Positions 19,401-27,388 are shown, numbered from the stretch's first letter. The stretch is 53,706 nt of DNA from Spirulina sp. CCY15215 (GCF_016888125.1 NZ_JACSWA010000425.1:1-53706), one strand, 5' to 3'. Translations and numbers: made by a program. The notes: a model not told the origin generated them from the letters alone.

Positions 19401-20186
19401 GAGGAACAAAATTACATTCGCAAACACGCTTTAGAACTGCAAAAACAAGGTGTAGAAAACCCCTCTGCACGCTTATTTTCTAATCCTGCGGGAGATTTTG
19501 GTTCTTTAGTGAACGATCGCGTCGTGGATGGCAATTGGGACTCCGGGGATGAGTTAGCGCAGACATGGGAAAGCCGTAATGGGTTTAGTTATGGACGCAA
19601 GGATAAGGGAGAAGCAAGGCCAGAAGTTTTGCAGCAATTATTGGGGAAATGCGATCGCATCATCCAAGAAATTGACTCGGTAGAATACGGTTTAACGGAT
19701 ATTCAGGAATATTACGCCAATACAGGTGCATTGAAAAAAGCAGCAGAAAAGCGCAGTGGGAAGAGGGTAAATGCGAGTTTTGTGGAGAGTTTCTCGAAAG
19801 ATACCACCCCCCGCAAATTAGAAGACCTGTTACGCTTAGAATACCGTACTAAGCTATTAAACCCCAAATGGGCGCAAGCAATGGCAGATCAAGGGAGTGG
19901 GGGTGCTTACGAAATCTCTCAGCGCATGACGGCCCTGCTGGGGTGGGGAGGGACCACCGATTTTACTGATGAGTGGGTGTACGACCAAGCAGCCGATACC
20001 TATGCGTTGGATGCAGAGATGGCAAAACGCTTACAAGAAGCGAACCCAGAAGCCTTTCGTAATGTTGTCGGACGTATGTTAGAGGCAAATGGTCGGGGCT
20101 TTTGGCAGCCGAATGAAGAGAAGTTACAAAAGTTACGGGATTTATACGATCGCATTGATGAAGATATCGAAGGGGTTAAAGTTTGA
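16446..20186 (+). CDS. bchH: Chelatase large subunit H (BchH/ChlH/CobN family)
   Basis: 1246 residues from ATG 16446. The family core is clear throughout, including LLYRKHV, FINGVEGHVAVRDW, the metal/porphyrin-site block HFGMHGTVEWLPG and the C-terminal GWGGTTDFTDEW. The class inserts Mg2+ or Co2+ into a tetrapyrrole using ATP hydrolysis by I and D type subunits, neither of which is nearby. The N-terminus (MKRIVLITGFETF) and the HFGMHGTVEW block differ from the roughly 1330-residue canonical cyanobacterial ChlH (HFGTHGSLEF, from memory). It is therefore more likely the second, CobN-like paralogue many cyanobacteria carry, and may act in cobalamin synthesis. A heptamer repeat is inserted in frame near residue 225-234. 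Confidence 0.85.
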   Translation: MKRIVLITGFETFNADLYRKAAKLARSRCPELEIFTFSDRDLATQPDTVTESLKNADVFFASLLFDYEQVIWLRERVQEIPIRLVFESALELMSLTKLGKFAIGDKPKGMPKPIQFILSKFSSGREEDKLAGYISFLKIGPKLLKFIPAKKVQDLRNWLIIYGYWNAGGLQNVASLFWTLGEKYLNLKIGEIPAPIETPNMGLLHPDYQGYFTSPREYLDWYILRQQAAGNRQQTPVIGILLYRKHVISQQPYIPQLISKFEQAGLIPLPIFINGVEGHVAVRDWMTTVDEGKNKPKNSTLSQDAVEVDIIVSTIGFPLVGGPAGSMEAGRQIEVARRILTSKNVPYIIAAPLLIQDIYSWTRQGIGGLQSVVLYALPELDGAIDTVPLGGLVGEDIYLVPERVNRLIGRVKNWIQLKQTPPEKRKIAILLYNFPPGYGATGTAALLNVPKSLLNLLKSLQKQGYNVGELPEEGEALIDRIKKEDENTNTAHRVNIKTLEQWLGYLLTTRIEKQWHNLKDTGIKTFGDDFLLGGIQLGNIWIGVQPPLGISGDPMRLMFEKDLTPHPQYAAFYKWLQNDFQASAVVHFGMHGTVEWLPGSPLGNTSYSWSDILLGNLPNLYIYACNNPSESILAKRRGYGVLISHNVPPYGRAGLYKELTVLRELIAEYREDTEKNQLLKEAICQKIIDSGIDSDCVFAEGEKLGIAFTMENAKLFSKNALNQYFVKVYEYLQIVEQRLFSSGLHTLGENPSFEILRSYLDAYFGEFYFPEETMQGIYEGEEGDRLLKAAEYWHLKQETQLPEDFPQKLEEALQIRHLLMQTEDELNNLLRGLNGEYIPAAPGGDLLRDGVGVLPTGRNIHALDPYRMPSPAANARGQEIARKIIQQNLDEKGTYPETVAVMLWGLDTIKTKGESLGILLELVGAEPVKEGTGRIVRYELKSLAEIGHPRIDVLGNLSGIFRDSFVNIIELLDDLFQRAANAEESEEQNYIRKHALELQKQGVENPSARLFSNPAGDFGSLVNDRVVDGNWDSGDELAQTWESRNGFSYGRKDKGEARPEVLQQLLGKCDRIIQEIDSVEYGLTDIQEYYANTGALKKAAEKRSGKRVNASFVESFSKDTTPRKLEDLLRLEYRTKLLNPKWAQAMADQGSGGAYEISQRMTALLGWGGTTDFTDEWVYDQAADTYALDAEMAKRLQEANPEAFRNVVGRMLEANGRGFWQPNEEKLQKLRDLYDRIDEDIEGVKV
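17119..17146 (+). repeat. Heptamer repeat (GGCAACA x4) inside the chelatase gene
   Basis: Four consecutive heptamers, GGCAACA GGCAGCA GGCAACA GGCAACA, encode the low-complexity stretch RQQAAGNRQQT just before the conserved PVIGILLYRKHV. They look like a short tandemly repeated repetitive (STRR) sequence that entered a linker without breaking the frame. Confidence 0.8.
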
Positions 20187-20242
20187 TAACTAGCAATGCA
20201 AACACTTTCCACTTTCAAGGATTGGAGATGCGATCGATCGCT

Positions 20243-20923
20243 TCAACTGTAAACTTTAATTGCTTTAAATGGTAGCAAGGGGATATCTTCTTCCGGCATA
20301 TATTTTGCCCAAGCTAAAGGAATAATTGAGTTCCATCGAAATCCATGTTTCTTGCTCAATCTGCCGGGTTTTTCTTCCAAACTTTTAACTAAAACTTTGG
20401 GTCGAGCAGCTTTCGATAATTGTACTTCTAAATCGGGGACTAAAGTTAGTAGATTAGCTAAGACTTGACAATCACTGAGAGCGCGATGAGCATTCAAAAT
20501 TGGGATACCATGAATAATCGCTAAATTACTTAAGCTGGTACTGTTGCTATATTGAGATTTAGGATAAATGATATCCTGGGTATCGATCCAATTGTCCATA
20601 GGAAGTTCTAGCCCTTCGACATTTTGACAAAATGCACGATCAAACCTAGCATTATGAGAACAAATATAAAGTGCAAACGAAGACATTTGCACGATCATTT
20701 TTAACCCACTTTTATAGTTAAAAGTAAATTCAAGTGTTTGAGATAGTATACCATTAATCGGTTCAGCCGGGTTCTCAATTATTGGTTCGTAACAAATTAA
20801 GGTACTCGCTTGCATGAGTATACAACGATGCTCTACAGACCATAAAATTGCTGCTATTTCTAACAAGCGATCGCTATTTGGATTGAGTCCAGTTGTTTCA
20901 GTATCGAGAATTAAAATTTTCAT
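20243..20923 (-). CDS. DEDDh-family 3'-5' exonuclease (DnaQ-like)
   Basis: 226 residues. Exo I is DTETTG (Asp7, Glu9), Exo II is SHNARFDRAF (Asp95) and Exo III is HRALSD (His146, Asp151), the complete DEDDh metal-binding set. The fold matches the proofreading subunit of DNA polymerase III and relatives such as RNase T, acting on single-stranded 3' ends. A C-terminal extension of about 60 residues (KHGFRWNSIIPLAWAKY, then LPF) is shared, from memory, with cyanobacterial stand-alone exonucleases. The gene begins 25 bases after the reverse transcriptase stop on the same strand, so it could trim the cDNA product or be a bystander. Unlike its two upstream partners it contains a HIP1 octamer (20867-20874). 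Confidence 0.88.
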   Translation of the reverse strand: MKILILDTETTGLNPNSDRLLEIAAILWSVEHRCILMQASTLICYEPIIENPAEPINGILSQTLEFTFNYKSGLKMIVQMSSFALYICSHNARFDRAFCQNVEGLELPMDNWIDTQDIIYPKSQYSNSTSLSNLAIIHGIPILNAHRALSDCQVLANLLTLVPDLEVQLSKAARPKVLVKSLEEKPGRLSKKHGFRWNSIIPLAWAKYMPEEDIPLLPFKAIKVYS

Positions 20924-20948
20924 AATTATCTTTTCATAATATTAAAAC

Positions 20949-22667
20949 CTAGAAATAACTAGATGCTTGTAATTGATCGATTATATCAAAACTGAGAGGT
21001 TCATCTCTATCAAAAGCACTATCTAGTATATCAGTGTGTTTTAATCGTTTGTCAACTCCACGAATACAGGCAATTTCTTTGATAAATAAATCATTTGATC
21101 TCATCAACTCTGCTGAATTTATATCTAATGCAAACTGATTGAGAGGATCGAGCTTGGTGTGGTTATCCCTATTATCTGAGAATTTAATCTCAATACCATT
21201 GAGTCGCAAAATTGCTAAACCTTGAAGCTCAACTTCTCCAAATGAATCAAGAGAACAAGTGACTGGATTTCCTTGAATCCGTAGTATTTGAGCAGCTGCC
21301 TGAACAGCATTAGCTCCTAATTTAATTAATGAAGATATATCTTGAGAGTAAAGGGTACGCATTACTCTTGATTCCAACAATAATTCTGGGTAATTAGAAA
21401 GGGCAGGGCTTAGTATAGCAAGAGTATCTGAAGTCGCAAGATAACTTAATCGTTTAGCATAAAAGCGAAGTTTTGATATTAATTGTTTTCTTGCGTACCC
21501 TTCAAGGTTATGGTTTTTATCCAGAAGAATATTGATTTCCTCATGATAAATATTTTTTGCTTGAAGAGCATCATTTAATAACTTATCTACAGTCAGTGAA
21601 TATTTTGCCAACCTATCGTAGACTTGTTTAAGATATGATGATTCTGATACTACCTTTGAGTAGTCAAGTAATGATATTTTAATCTCCGATTGAGAGAAAG
21701 CTCGTTCGAGATTGACTCTCTCTTCTGGCTTGGCAATTAAAAATCGCTTAATATTTGCAATTAAGCTAATCCAAGTTTTACTTTTTGAAGGATCGATATT
21801 ATTTGTCTCTTTAAGCCATACAGTAGATTCAACCTCAAAATCTTTACCTTCGTCGTGTAATGAAAAACCCATATCCGTTAATATTTTACTTAATTGCTTG
21901 CGCCCTACTTTTATTTGCTCAACATCACCAGCAAGAACAAAGTCATCTACATATCGCCAATATTTGCCTTTCATATATTTAGACATTAATCGATCGACCT
22001 CAAAAAGAACTAAGTTAGCAATCAAATGACTAAACATAGGACCGGTAAGTAAACCCAAACCTTCATTATGAGCTTTGGCTATCTCAGCATATTGTGTTAA
22101 TAATTTTTCTCCAAGGTCGCGAAATTTAGTAGAGAGCTTGGAGCGATTGCAAGCCGCTCGCCATGTTTTGAGTGCAAATTCATAGGATATACTGGGATAA
22201 AATTTTTTAATATCAGTATAGCGAACTCTTGCATGATTAGAACTCTTGCAAAAGTGTATAATAGAATGATTGCGTTCCTGAAATTTAGGAAAATAATTTT
22301 TAAATATTCCTTCCTTGGTAGACGGGTCTGGAAAAGGATAACTATAAACACAGGGTAATGCTTGAAAAGCAGTATCTAGAGAACATTCATAGAGCAATGC
22401 TGATTCAGCAAACATCTCATTTGCTCCTGGTAAATAAATATTTCTGTAAACTACATCAATATTATTATCAGCCATTTTCTTGAAATGATAAGACCGAAAA
22501 TAAACAGGTAATTCTCGTGTCTGAACAAGGTGCGTTGAGATATCTCTAGCCCAAATATCATTCTTTGCACAATCATTATCCAAATAATAGCGTAGTCCAA
22601 GATAGGCAAGTATGTCACGCCGTCTATACTGATTAATTGCTCTAACTGCTAGTTTTTCTGGTTTCAT
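20949..22667 (-). CDS. Reverse transcriptase, non-intron, defence/unknown-group type
   Basis: 572 residues from ATG 22667, preceded by a strong AAGGAG six bases upstream; a TTG at 22682 would add five residues. The catalytic core is intact: motif A YTDIKKFYPSI (Asp152), motif B GLLTGPMFSHLIANL, and motif C YVDDF (Asp241, Asp242). GPxxS rather than PQGG, and the absence of maturase and HNH domains, exclude a group II intron enzyme. It is also not DGR-like. After about residue 320 comes some 250 residues of mostly helical sequence with no domain I recognise, comparable in position to the helical extensions of Abi/DRT enzymes. The start lies 11 bases after the stop of the methyltransferase-like gene. 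I cannot assign it to a named DRT or retron type. Confidence 0.9.
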   Translation of the reverse strand: MKPEKLAVRAINQYRRRDILAYLGLRYYLDNDCAKNDIWARDISTHLVQTRELPVYFRSYHFKKMADNNIDVVYRNIYLPGANEMFAESALLYECSLDTAFQALPCVYSYPFPDPSTKEGIFKNYFPKFQERNHSIIHFCKSSNHARVRYTDIKKFYPSISYEFALKTWRAACNRSKLSTKFRDLGEKLLTQYAEIAKAHNEGLGLLTGPMFSHLIANLVLFEVDRLMSKYMKGKYWRYVDDFVLAGDVEQIKVGRKQLSKILTDMGFSLHDEGKDFEVESTVWLKETNNIDPSKSKTWISLIANIKRFLIAKPEERVNLERAFSQSEIKISLLDYSKVVSESSYLKQVYDRLAKYSLTVDKLLNDALQAKNIYHEEINILLDKNHNLEGYARKQLISKLRFYAKRLSYLATSDTLAILSPALSNYPELLLESRVMRTLYSQDISSLIKLGANAVQAAAQILRIQGNPVTCSLDSFGEVELQGLAILRLNGIEIKFSDNRDNHTKLDPLNQFALDINSAELMRSNDLFIKEIACIRGVDKRLKHTDILDSAFDRDEPLSFDIIDQLQASSYF

Positions 22668-22678
22668 AATTAACTCCT

Positions 22679-23623
22679 TCAAGGAAGATCGAATCGAATG
22701 ACTGCTAAATTGACTCTAAATGCACCATCCATCAGTGGATGATTTACGTTAACGGATGAATCAGCATAGCTATTTTGCTTACTTTCTTTTTCGTTGCCAA
22801 TGAACTTAGAGAATTGTTGGTTAAACCAATTAATTAAGCGGGAAAAAAATTGACCTTCCTTGGTTACATTATTCTTGCTCGGCTCTATCCAAAGAGCAAT
22901 ACTGTTATCATCTAAACTATGTCGAAAAAGTTCGTCGAATTGTTTGCTTGCTTTTTTCCATTTTTGCTCACGCTCTAAAAAGCCAGAGAAATTAGCCATA
23001 ACTAAAAGTTTTGCTGAACAATCTGTACTTTTTCTTGTTAATTGTTTGATGAGTGCAGTATTTGAAAATTTATCACATACATCCCATGAAATAATATCAA
23101 ACTCAACTGTAATAGCTTGCGCTTCTAATTCAATCATTAGAGACTCTAAGGCTTCTTTTGCATAATTTCGTGCATACTCTGAAATTTCACCACCAACGAT
23201 TACTATATGAAGTGGCATCCGTGGTACTCGACTTTGTTTCCGTAACTCACAAAGTACTGAAAGAATACTCATTGATGCTGCTCCAGATCCACATGGCAAA
23301 TCTGCTAAAAATACTTTATTACCAGAAAATACACGAGCAAATACATCAGGAATATTGAATAATTTCTGCTCTGGATCGAGTATTGTTAGCATAACTCTTG
23401 CTGATGAACCGGTAAATCGCCATGCTAAATGATTATCAGTGTCTTCCTTGCTCATACCTCCCTCAAATCCCTTTGGGGCTTCTGTCATTGCTTTTTCTCT
23501 CAACCCATATTTGTCCAAAAGCATCGTCCAGCTTGAAACTAGCTGTGGGGGTAAATGCAAAAGAGAATTTTCTTTGCTCCATAAAGAGTTAGGAATCATT
23601 TCTACAGGGATTAAGCGTGCCAT
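22679..23623 (-). CDS. Rossmann-fold methyltransferase-like partner of the reverse transcriptase
   Basis: 314 residues. A SAM-binding-like motif I, VFLADLPCGSGAAS (about 104-117), is followed by an acidic strand end VGGEISEYARNYA and strands FDIISWDV and LLVMANFSGF, in the order of a class I methyltransferase Rossmann fold. No DPPY or other DNA-methylase catalytic motif is visible, so it could modify another substrate or only bind SAM or a nucleotide. The 90-residue N-terminus (SLWSKENSLLHLPPQLV) is not one I recognise. ATG 23623 is preferred over a TTG one codon earlier. It is the first gene of a tight three-gene operon with the reverse transcriptase and exonuclease. Confidence 0.7.
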   Translation of the reverse strand: MARLIPVEMIPNSLWSKENSLLHLPPQLVSSWTMLLDKYGLREKAMTEAPKGFEGGMSKEDTDNHLAWRFTGSSARVMLTILDPEQKLFNIPDVFARVFSGNKVFLADLPCGSGAASMSILSVLCELRKQSRVPRMPLHIVIVGGEISEYARNYAKEALESLMIELEAQAITVEFDIISWDVCDKFSNTALIKQLTRKSTDCSAKLLVMANFSGFLEREQKWKKASKQFDELFRHSLDDNSIALWIEPSKNNVTKEGQFFSRLINWFNQQFSKFIGNEKESKQNSYADSSVNVNHPLMDGAFRVNLAVIRFDLP

Positions 23624-23638
23624 CAATTTCTACATTAG

Positions 23639-23655
23639 AATGAATATTCATTTTA
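23639..23655 (-). promoter_or_regulatory. Palindromic operator overlapping a -10 box of the RT operon
   Basis: AATGAATATTCATT (23639-23652) is a perfect 14-base palindrome. On the minus strand a TAAAAT -10 candidate (23650-23655) overlaps its upstream edge, and a weak TTGTAT lies 15 bases further up. Transcription would start inside the palindrome, with a leader of only about 20 bases. This arrangement suits repressor binding. Confidence 0.4.
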
Positions 23656-23699
23656 CCATAATTTAATTTAATACAACTGCACGATCGGACAACCAACAA

Positions 23700-25574
23700 C
23701 TAAACAATTTGTTTAAGATCGATCGCCGTTCGATTCAATTTCTCTGTTTCCTGTCGAGTTTGACTGACTCCTGTTGCAGTTTCTCTGACTCCGCGATCGA
23801 TCGCATCCACAGCATCGATCGCCACCTGAATAGCTGCAACTTGCTGACGTAAATTCATAGCAATTTGTTGATTATTCAAAACCACATCATTGACGGCATT
23901 TTTCACTTCACTAAATGCCAAATCTGTCGATCGCGCAATTTTCACCCCTTCCTCCACCGTGCGATCGCCATCCTTGACCACTCGAACAACGATATTAATT
24001 TCCTTGTTAATATTTGTCACAATACCATTAATGCGATCGGCAGATTCTTTGCTTTGGTCGGCTAATTTTCGGATTTCTACTGCTACCACAGAAAACCCTT
24101 TACCATGTTCTCCTGCATGAACTGCTTCTACAGAAGCATTTAAGGCTAAAAGATTGGTTTGATTGGCAATTTCAGAGACTAATTGAGAGATTTTGCCAAT
24201 TTCATTGGTTTTTTGATTTAAAGTTGCAATTTGTTTGGCGATCGCATCTACTTTCTCTCGAACTTCAGACATTTTAAAAATGTTTTCTTCTACAGAACTA
24301 TTGCCACTTTCTGTCATTTCTAAGGCTTTTTGGGCTGAAATTAAAGATGATTGTGCTTGCTCCTCCGACTGACGCGCAACGATACCCAGATCGTCCATAA
24401 TAATCTTAGTTTGATTCGTAGAAGTTGATTGATCCGTCGAGATTCTTTCTTGGCCGATCATAGTCGTGACAATTTCGTGACAAGCAGTTAAAACGCGATC
24501 GCTTAATTGTTTGATAAGATTGCTTAATTGTTGAATTTTAGTCACTCCGATCGCCAATGCAAGCGCTAGAGAAGAAAGAATCACCAAACTGGCAACCCAT
24601 CTAAAATTAGCAATAGGTTGAAAAACAATCGCTTTGGGAACGAGATAAATAATCTTTAAAGATGCTCCCGTTTTTTCATTGAGAACCACCGTATCAAAAC
24701 TAATTAATTTGTCAGTTCCGCGATCGATATAGCCGAGATCGCTCTCTAAAATTTGCTTGGCAATGCTTTCAGAATAATCTTGAGAAAAATTATCATCGCG
24801 TTCTAGATCGAAGCCCCATTCTTTGTTAGAATCAGGATGATAAACATAATATCCATCTTGATTAATAACAAAAATTTCTGTATTCTTATCTTTATCTTCA
24901 TTTCTGATAAAATCAACCAAACGTTTTGCTGATACATTGATGATAATTAACCCTTGATGATTGCCCGCAGGATCGAAAATAGGAGTCGCATAACGAATTA
25001 CTAACTTATAGGGATATTCAATAGCTCCTCTTTCTTGATTGAGATCAACAGGACTGACATAGGTTTCCCGTTCAGATAATTTTACTGTATCTTGGAAATA
25101 GGGACGATCTGCTTTATTTTGTAACTGCGATCGCGGAATAATTTTCACATCATTATCTTCAGAATCGACTCTAACAATTTCATCCCCTTTTTTATCAATA
25201 TAGCGCAGACTAAAATAGTAAGACTTTGATTCTAACTTTGCAGAAAAAATCTCATTAAGTCGCTTCTGCCACTGTTCAAAAGTTGAACTATTCTCGGTAT
25301 CAACACCTTCATTTGCTTCAGCACGAATCATCCCTTGAATCGGAGGTACTTTGCTTAAGAATAAAACATCATTTTCAATCCCTTCTAAAAATGTAGTTAC
25401 TTTTTCTTTGCGTTCCTTGACTCGATTTTGTTCTTGAGTAGTGGCAACTTTCGAGAGAGCATTGGTTGAAGAATAAATCCCGTAAATCCCCACAATCAAA
25501 ACGGGAATCGAGGTACTTCCCACTAATAAAACTAATAACTGAAATTTGATTGTACCAAAAAATTTATTAAACAT
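23700..25574 (-). CDS. Methyl-accepting chemotaxis protein, dCache sensor
   Basis: 624 residues. Membrane helices near 11-33 and 326-346 bracket a large extracytoplasmic double-Cache region ([44 protein letters not shown]). The cytoplasmic part carries an MCP signalling domain with the hairpin tip [17 protein letters not shown] and [15 protein letters not shown] near 468-504. No HAMP domain is obvious between the second helix and the signalling coils. Such receptors steer pili or gliding motility through CheA/CheW in cyanobacteria. None of those genes is nearby, so it must join a distant pathway. Confidence 0.9.
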   Translation of the reverse strand: MFNKFFGTIKFQLLVLLVGSTSIPVLIVGIYGIYSSTNALSKVATTQEQNRVKERKEKVTTFLEGIENDVLFLSKVPPIQGMIRAEANEGVDTENSSTFEQWQKRLNEIFSAKLESKSYYFSLRYIDKKGDEIVRVDSEDNDVKIIPRSQLQNKADRPYFQDTVKLSERETYVSPVDLNQERGAIEYPYKLVIRYATPIFDPAGNHQGLIIINVSAKRLVDFIRNEDKDKNTEIFVINQDGYYVYHPDSNKEWGFDLERDDNFSQDYSESIAKQILESDLGYIDRGTDKLISFDTVVLNEKTGASLKIIYLVPKAIVFQPIANFRWVASLVILSSLALALAIGVTKIQQLSNLIKQLSDRVLTACHEIVTTMIGQERISTDQSTSTNQTKIIMDDLGIVARQSEEQAQSSLISAQKALEMTESGNSSVEENIFKMSEVREKVDAIAKQIATLNQKTNEIGKISQLVSEIANQTNLLALNASVEAVHAGEHGKGFSVVAVEIRKLADQSKESADRINGIVTNINKEINIVVRVVKDGDRTVEEGVKIARSTDLAFSEVKNAVNDVVLNNQQIAMNLRQQVAAIQVAIDAVDAIDRGVRETATGVSQTRQETEKLNRTAIDLKQIV

Positions 25575-25619
25575 TACTAATCATTAAATGTTGAGAATTT
25601 TCTCTAGCGCGAGGAAATC

Positions 25620-26252
25620 TTACTGGCTCAACCAGGCGATCGCACTTCTAATCCATTCCTCAGATGCAGGATTTTTCAGTAATTGTGCGTCTGTACTCAA
25701 AACAGAAAGTGCTTGTTGAATTTCCTCATTCTCATATCCTAATGCAAGGAGAGTCATTTCTACATCTTCTTGAATTTCTGATGAGGGTCCCACGGAAGAA
25801 GTTGAAAGAGAAATTCCCGCAGCTTGTCGCCATTGTGACAGTTTTGTTTTTAATTCTAAAGCAATGCGTTCGGCAGTTTTTTTGCCTACACCAGGAGTTT
25901 TTGCCAGAAGATGAGTATTTTCCGTCACGATCGCCTGCACCAACTCTGTTAATCCGAGGGTATCAATTAAGGCGATCGCCAGTTGTGCGCCAATTCCGCT
26001 AACCCCGATCAATTGGCGAAATAAATCGCGTTCGGCTGCGGCAGAAAAACCATATAAAATCAAATTATCCTCGCGAACTTGTTGATGGGTAAAGACTTGC
26101 GTTATTTCTTCCGTACCGATGGGAATTTGCCTAGCTAAACGGGATGTAATTTGTATTTCGTAACCAATATCGTTGGTTTCAACCACTAAAATAACGCGCT
26201 TGTTGAGGGTTTTGGTCAAGGCGATCGCTTTTCCTCTGAGATAGCTAATCAT
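25620..26252 (-). CDS. ruvA: Holliday junction branch migration subunit RuvA
   Basis: 210 residues, the usual size. The protein begins MISYLRGKA with an OB-fold domain to about residue 65 (DIGYEIQIT, ILYGF). The two helix-hairpin-helix motifs follow (LIGVSGIGAQLA and AKTPGVGKKTAERIALELK), then a flexible linker and the C-terminal domain III that contacts RuvB. RuvA tetramers bind four-way junctions and work with the RuvB motor and RuvC resolvase. Neither ruvB nor ruvC is adjacent, as is common in cyanobacteria. The gene lies 38 bases downstream of pyrE, separated by a heptamer repeat. Confidence 0.97.
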   Translation of the reverse strand: MISYLRGKAIALTKTLNKRVILVVETNDIGYEIQITSRLARQIPIGTEEITQVFTHQQVREDNLILYGFSAAAERDLFRQLIGVSGIGAQLAIALIDTLGLTELVQAIVTENTHLLAKTPGVGKKTAERIALELKTKLSQWRQAAGISLSTSSVGPSSEIQEDVEMTLLALGYENEEIQQALSVLSTDAQLLKNPASEEWIRSAIAWLSQ

Positions 26253-26253
26253 T

Positions 26254-26285
26254 AGGAGTAGGGAGTAGGGAGTAGGGAGTAGGGA
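26254..26285. repeat. STRR heptamer repeat GTAGGGA, about 4 copies
   Basis: Consecutive GTAGGGA/AGTAGGG heptamers fill nearly the whole gap between pyrE and ruvA, running up to the ruvA start codon, so ruvA translation begins right after the repeat. This unit is widespread in filamentous cyanobacterial genomes. Confidence 0.85.
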
Positions 26286-26290
26286 ATCAA

Positions 26291-26854
26291 TTATTGATAA
26301 TTGCTTTTCAGTTCTTTTATAGAAAAGAGAGTCTTAAATTTTAATCCTTCTGACTCGTATAATTCTTGTCCACCTTGCTCGCGATCGACTAAAGCGACGA
26401 TCCATTCAACCGTATATCCTGCATCGCGCAAGCGTTGTACTGCTAACAAAGCCGATTTTCCTGTTGTAACAACATCTTCTAAGACAACAACTTTCGCACC
26501 CACTTTCAAACTGGGACCTTCAATATAAGCCTTTGTACCGTGTCCTTTCGCTTCTTTGCGAATAATCAGACCAGGAATAGGAGCATTTTCTAAGGCAGAA
26601 ATCAGACTAACAGAAGTAACGATCGGATCTGCACCTAAAGTCAACCCTGCTACAGCTTGCGTCTCCTCGGGAAGCTGGGAAAATAATAGTTTTCCGATCG
26701 CCAATGCGCCTTCTGCTTTCAAGGTCACTGGCTTGCAGTTAATATAATAGCTGCTGCTCTGTCCGGAAGAAAGCAGAAAATCTCCCTCTTTATAGGCGTA
26801 TTGTACCAATAATTCGAGTAAAGTTTGGCGAAGGGCTTCAGTATTTGCGTTCAT
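26291..26854 (-). CDS. pyrE: Orotate phosphoribosyltransferase PyrE
   Basis: 187 residues from ATG 26854. The PRPP-binding loop VVVLEDVVTTGKSA and the flexible catalytic stretch RKEAKGHGTKAYIEG are typical of PyrE, which converts orotate and PRPP to OMP in pyrimidine synthesis. The N-terminal SSGQSSSYYINCKPVTL is also characteristic. The frame is open for 25 more codons upstream, but that segment (MGKWGREYN...) is not conserved-looking, and MNANTEALRQ fits the family start. The gene is divergent from psb28 and followed by ruvA on the same strand. Confidence 0.95.
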   Translation of the reverse strand: MNANTEALRQTLLELLVQYAYKEGDFLLSSGQSSSYYINCKPVTLKAEGALAIGKLLFSQLPEETQAVAGLTLGADPIVTSVSLISALENAPIPGLIIRKEAKGHGTKAYIEGPSLKVGAKVVVLEDVVTTGKSALLAVQRLRDAGYTVEWIVALVDREQGGQELYESEGLKFKTLFSIKELKSNYQ

Positions 26855-26930
26855 CGGTTTTATGGGGATAGCTAATCGGTAATGGTACAAGGTAATCGGT
26901 AAATTGTATTCTCTTCCCCATTTCCCCAAT

Positions 26931-26959
26931 GCGACAAAAGGAACGCAATGGGATATACT
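26931..26959 (+). promoter_or_regulatory. Candidate sigma-70 promoter of psb28
   Basis: GCGACA (26931-26936) and TATACT (26954-26959) are separated by exactly 17 bases and lie about 40 bases upstream of the psb28 start codon. The -10 is strong and the -35 matches four of six consensus positions. Confidence 0.5.
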
Positions 26960-27000
26960 TTATTAGAAAAAAGTTGCGAAATGTTAAGGAAAAAACCGGA

Positions 27001-27345
27001 ATGACTGCTCAAATTCAATTTTCTAGAGGCGTTGTTGAGGAAGAAGTGCCTAACGTCCGTTTAACGCGAGCCAAGGATGAAAGTAGTGGCACTGCAACAT
27101 TTTACTTTGAAAATCCCAAAATTCTTGCTCCTGACTATAACGATGATATTACAGGATGTTATCTCATCGATGAAGAGGGGGAAATTGTCACGCGAGAAGT
27201 CAAAGCCAAATTTATCAACGGAAAAGCCGTCGGAATTGAAGTCTTATTAATTATGCGATCTTCTGAAGAATGGGATCGCTTTATGCGCTTCATGGAGCGT
27301 TATGCTGAAGAACAAGGATTAGAATTTACTGGCAGTCAAAAATAG
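27001..27345 (+). CDS. psb28: Photosystem II assembly factor Psb28
   Basis: 114 residues from ATG 27001. The sequence [27 protein letters not shown], the segment ending [13 protein letters not shown] and the C-terminal [13 protein letters not shown] is the Psb28 family throughout. Psb28 binds CP47 and cytochrome b559 on the cytosolic face during assembly and repair of photosystem II and is absent from the mature complex. The frame is open 24 codons further upstream, but AAGGA ten to fifteen bases before 27001 and the family N-terminus fix the start. It is a monocistronic gene with its own promoter, facing away from pyrE. Confidence 0.96.
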   Translation: MTAQIQFSRGVVEEEVPNVRLTRAKDESSGTATFYFENPKILAPDYNDDITGCYLIDEEGEIVTREVKAKFINGKAVGIEVLLIMRSSEEWDRFMRFMERYAEEQGLEFTGSQK

Positions 27346-27388
27346 GGGAAACAGGAGAAGAGGAGGAAGCAAACTTGATTTTTTTGAT

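Noticed and set aside
20949-22667. Group II intron or diversity-generating retroelement
   Set aside because: The motif B block GLLTGPMFSH and the lack of maturase/HNH domains exclude an intron enzyme. No template/variable repeat pair or target gene was seen.
23700-25574. Start of a chemotaxis gene cluster
   Set aside because: No cheA, cheW, cheY or pil gene lies on either side. ruvA and the RT operon flank it.
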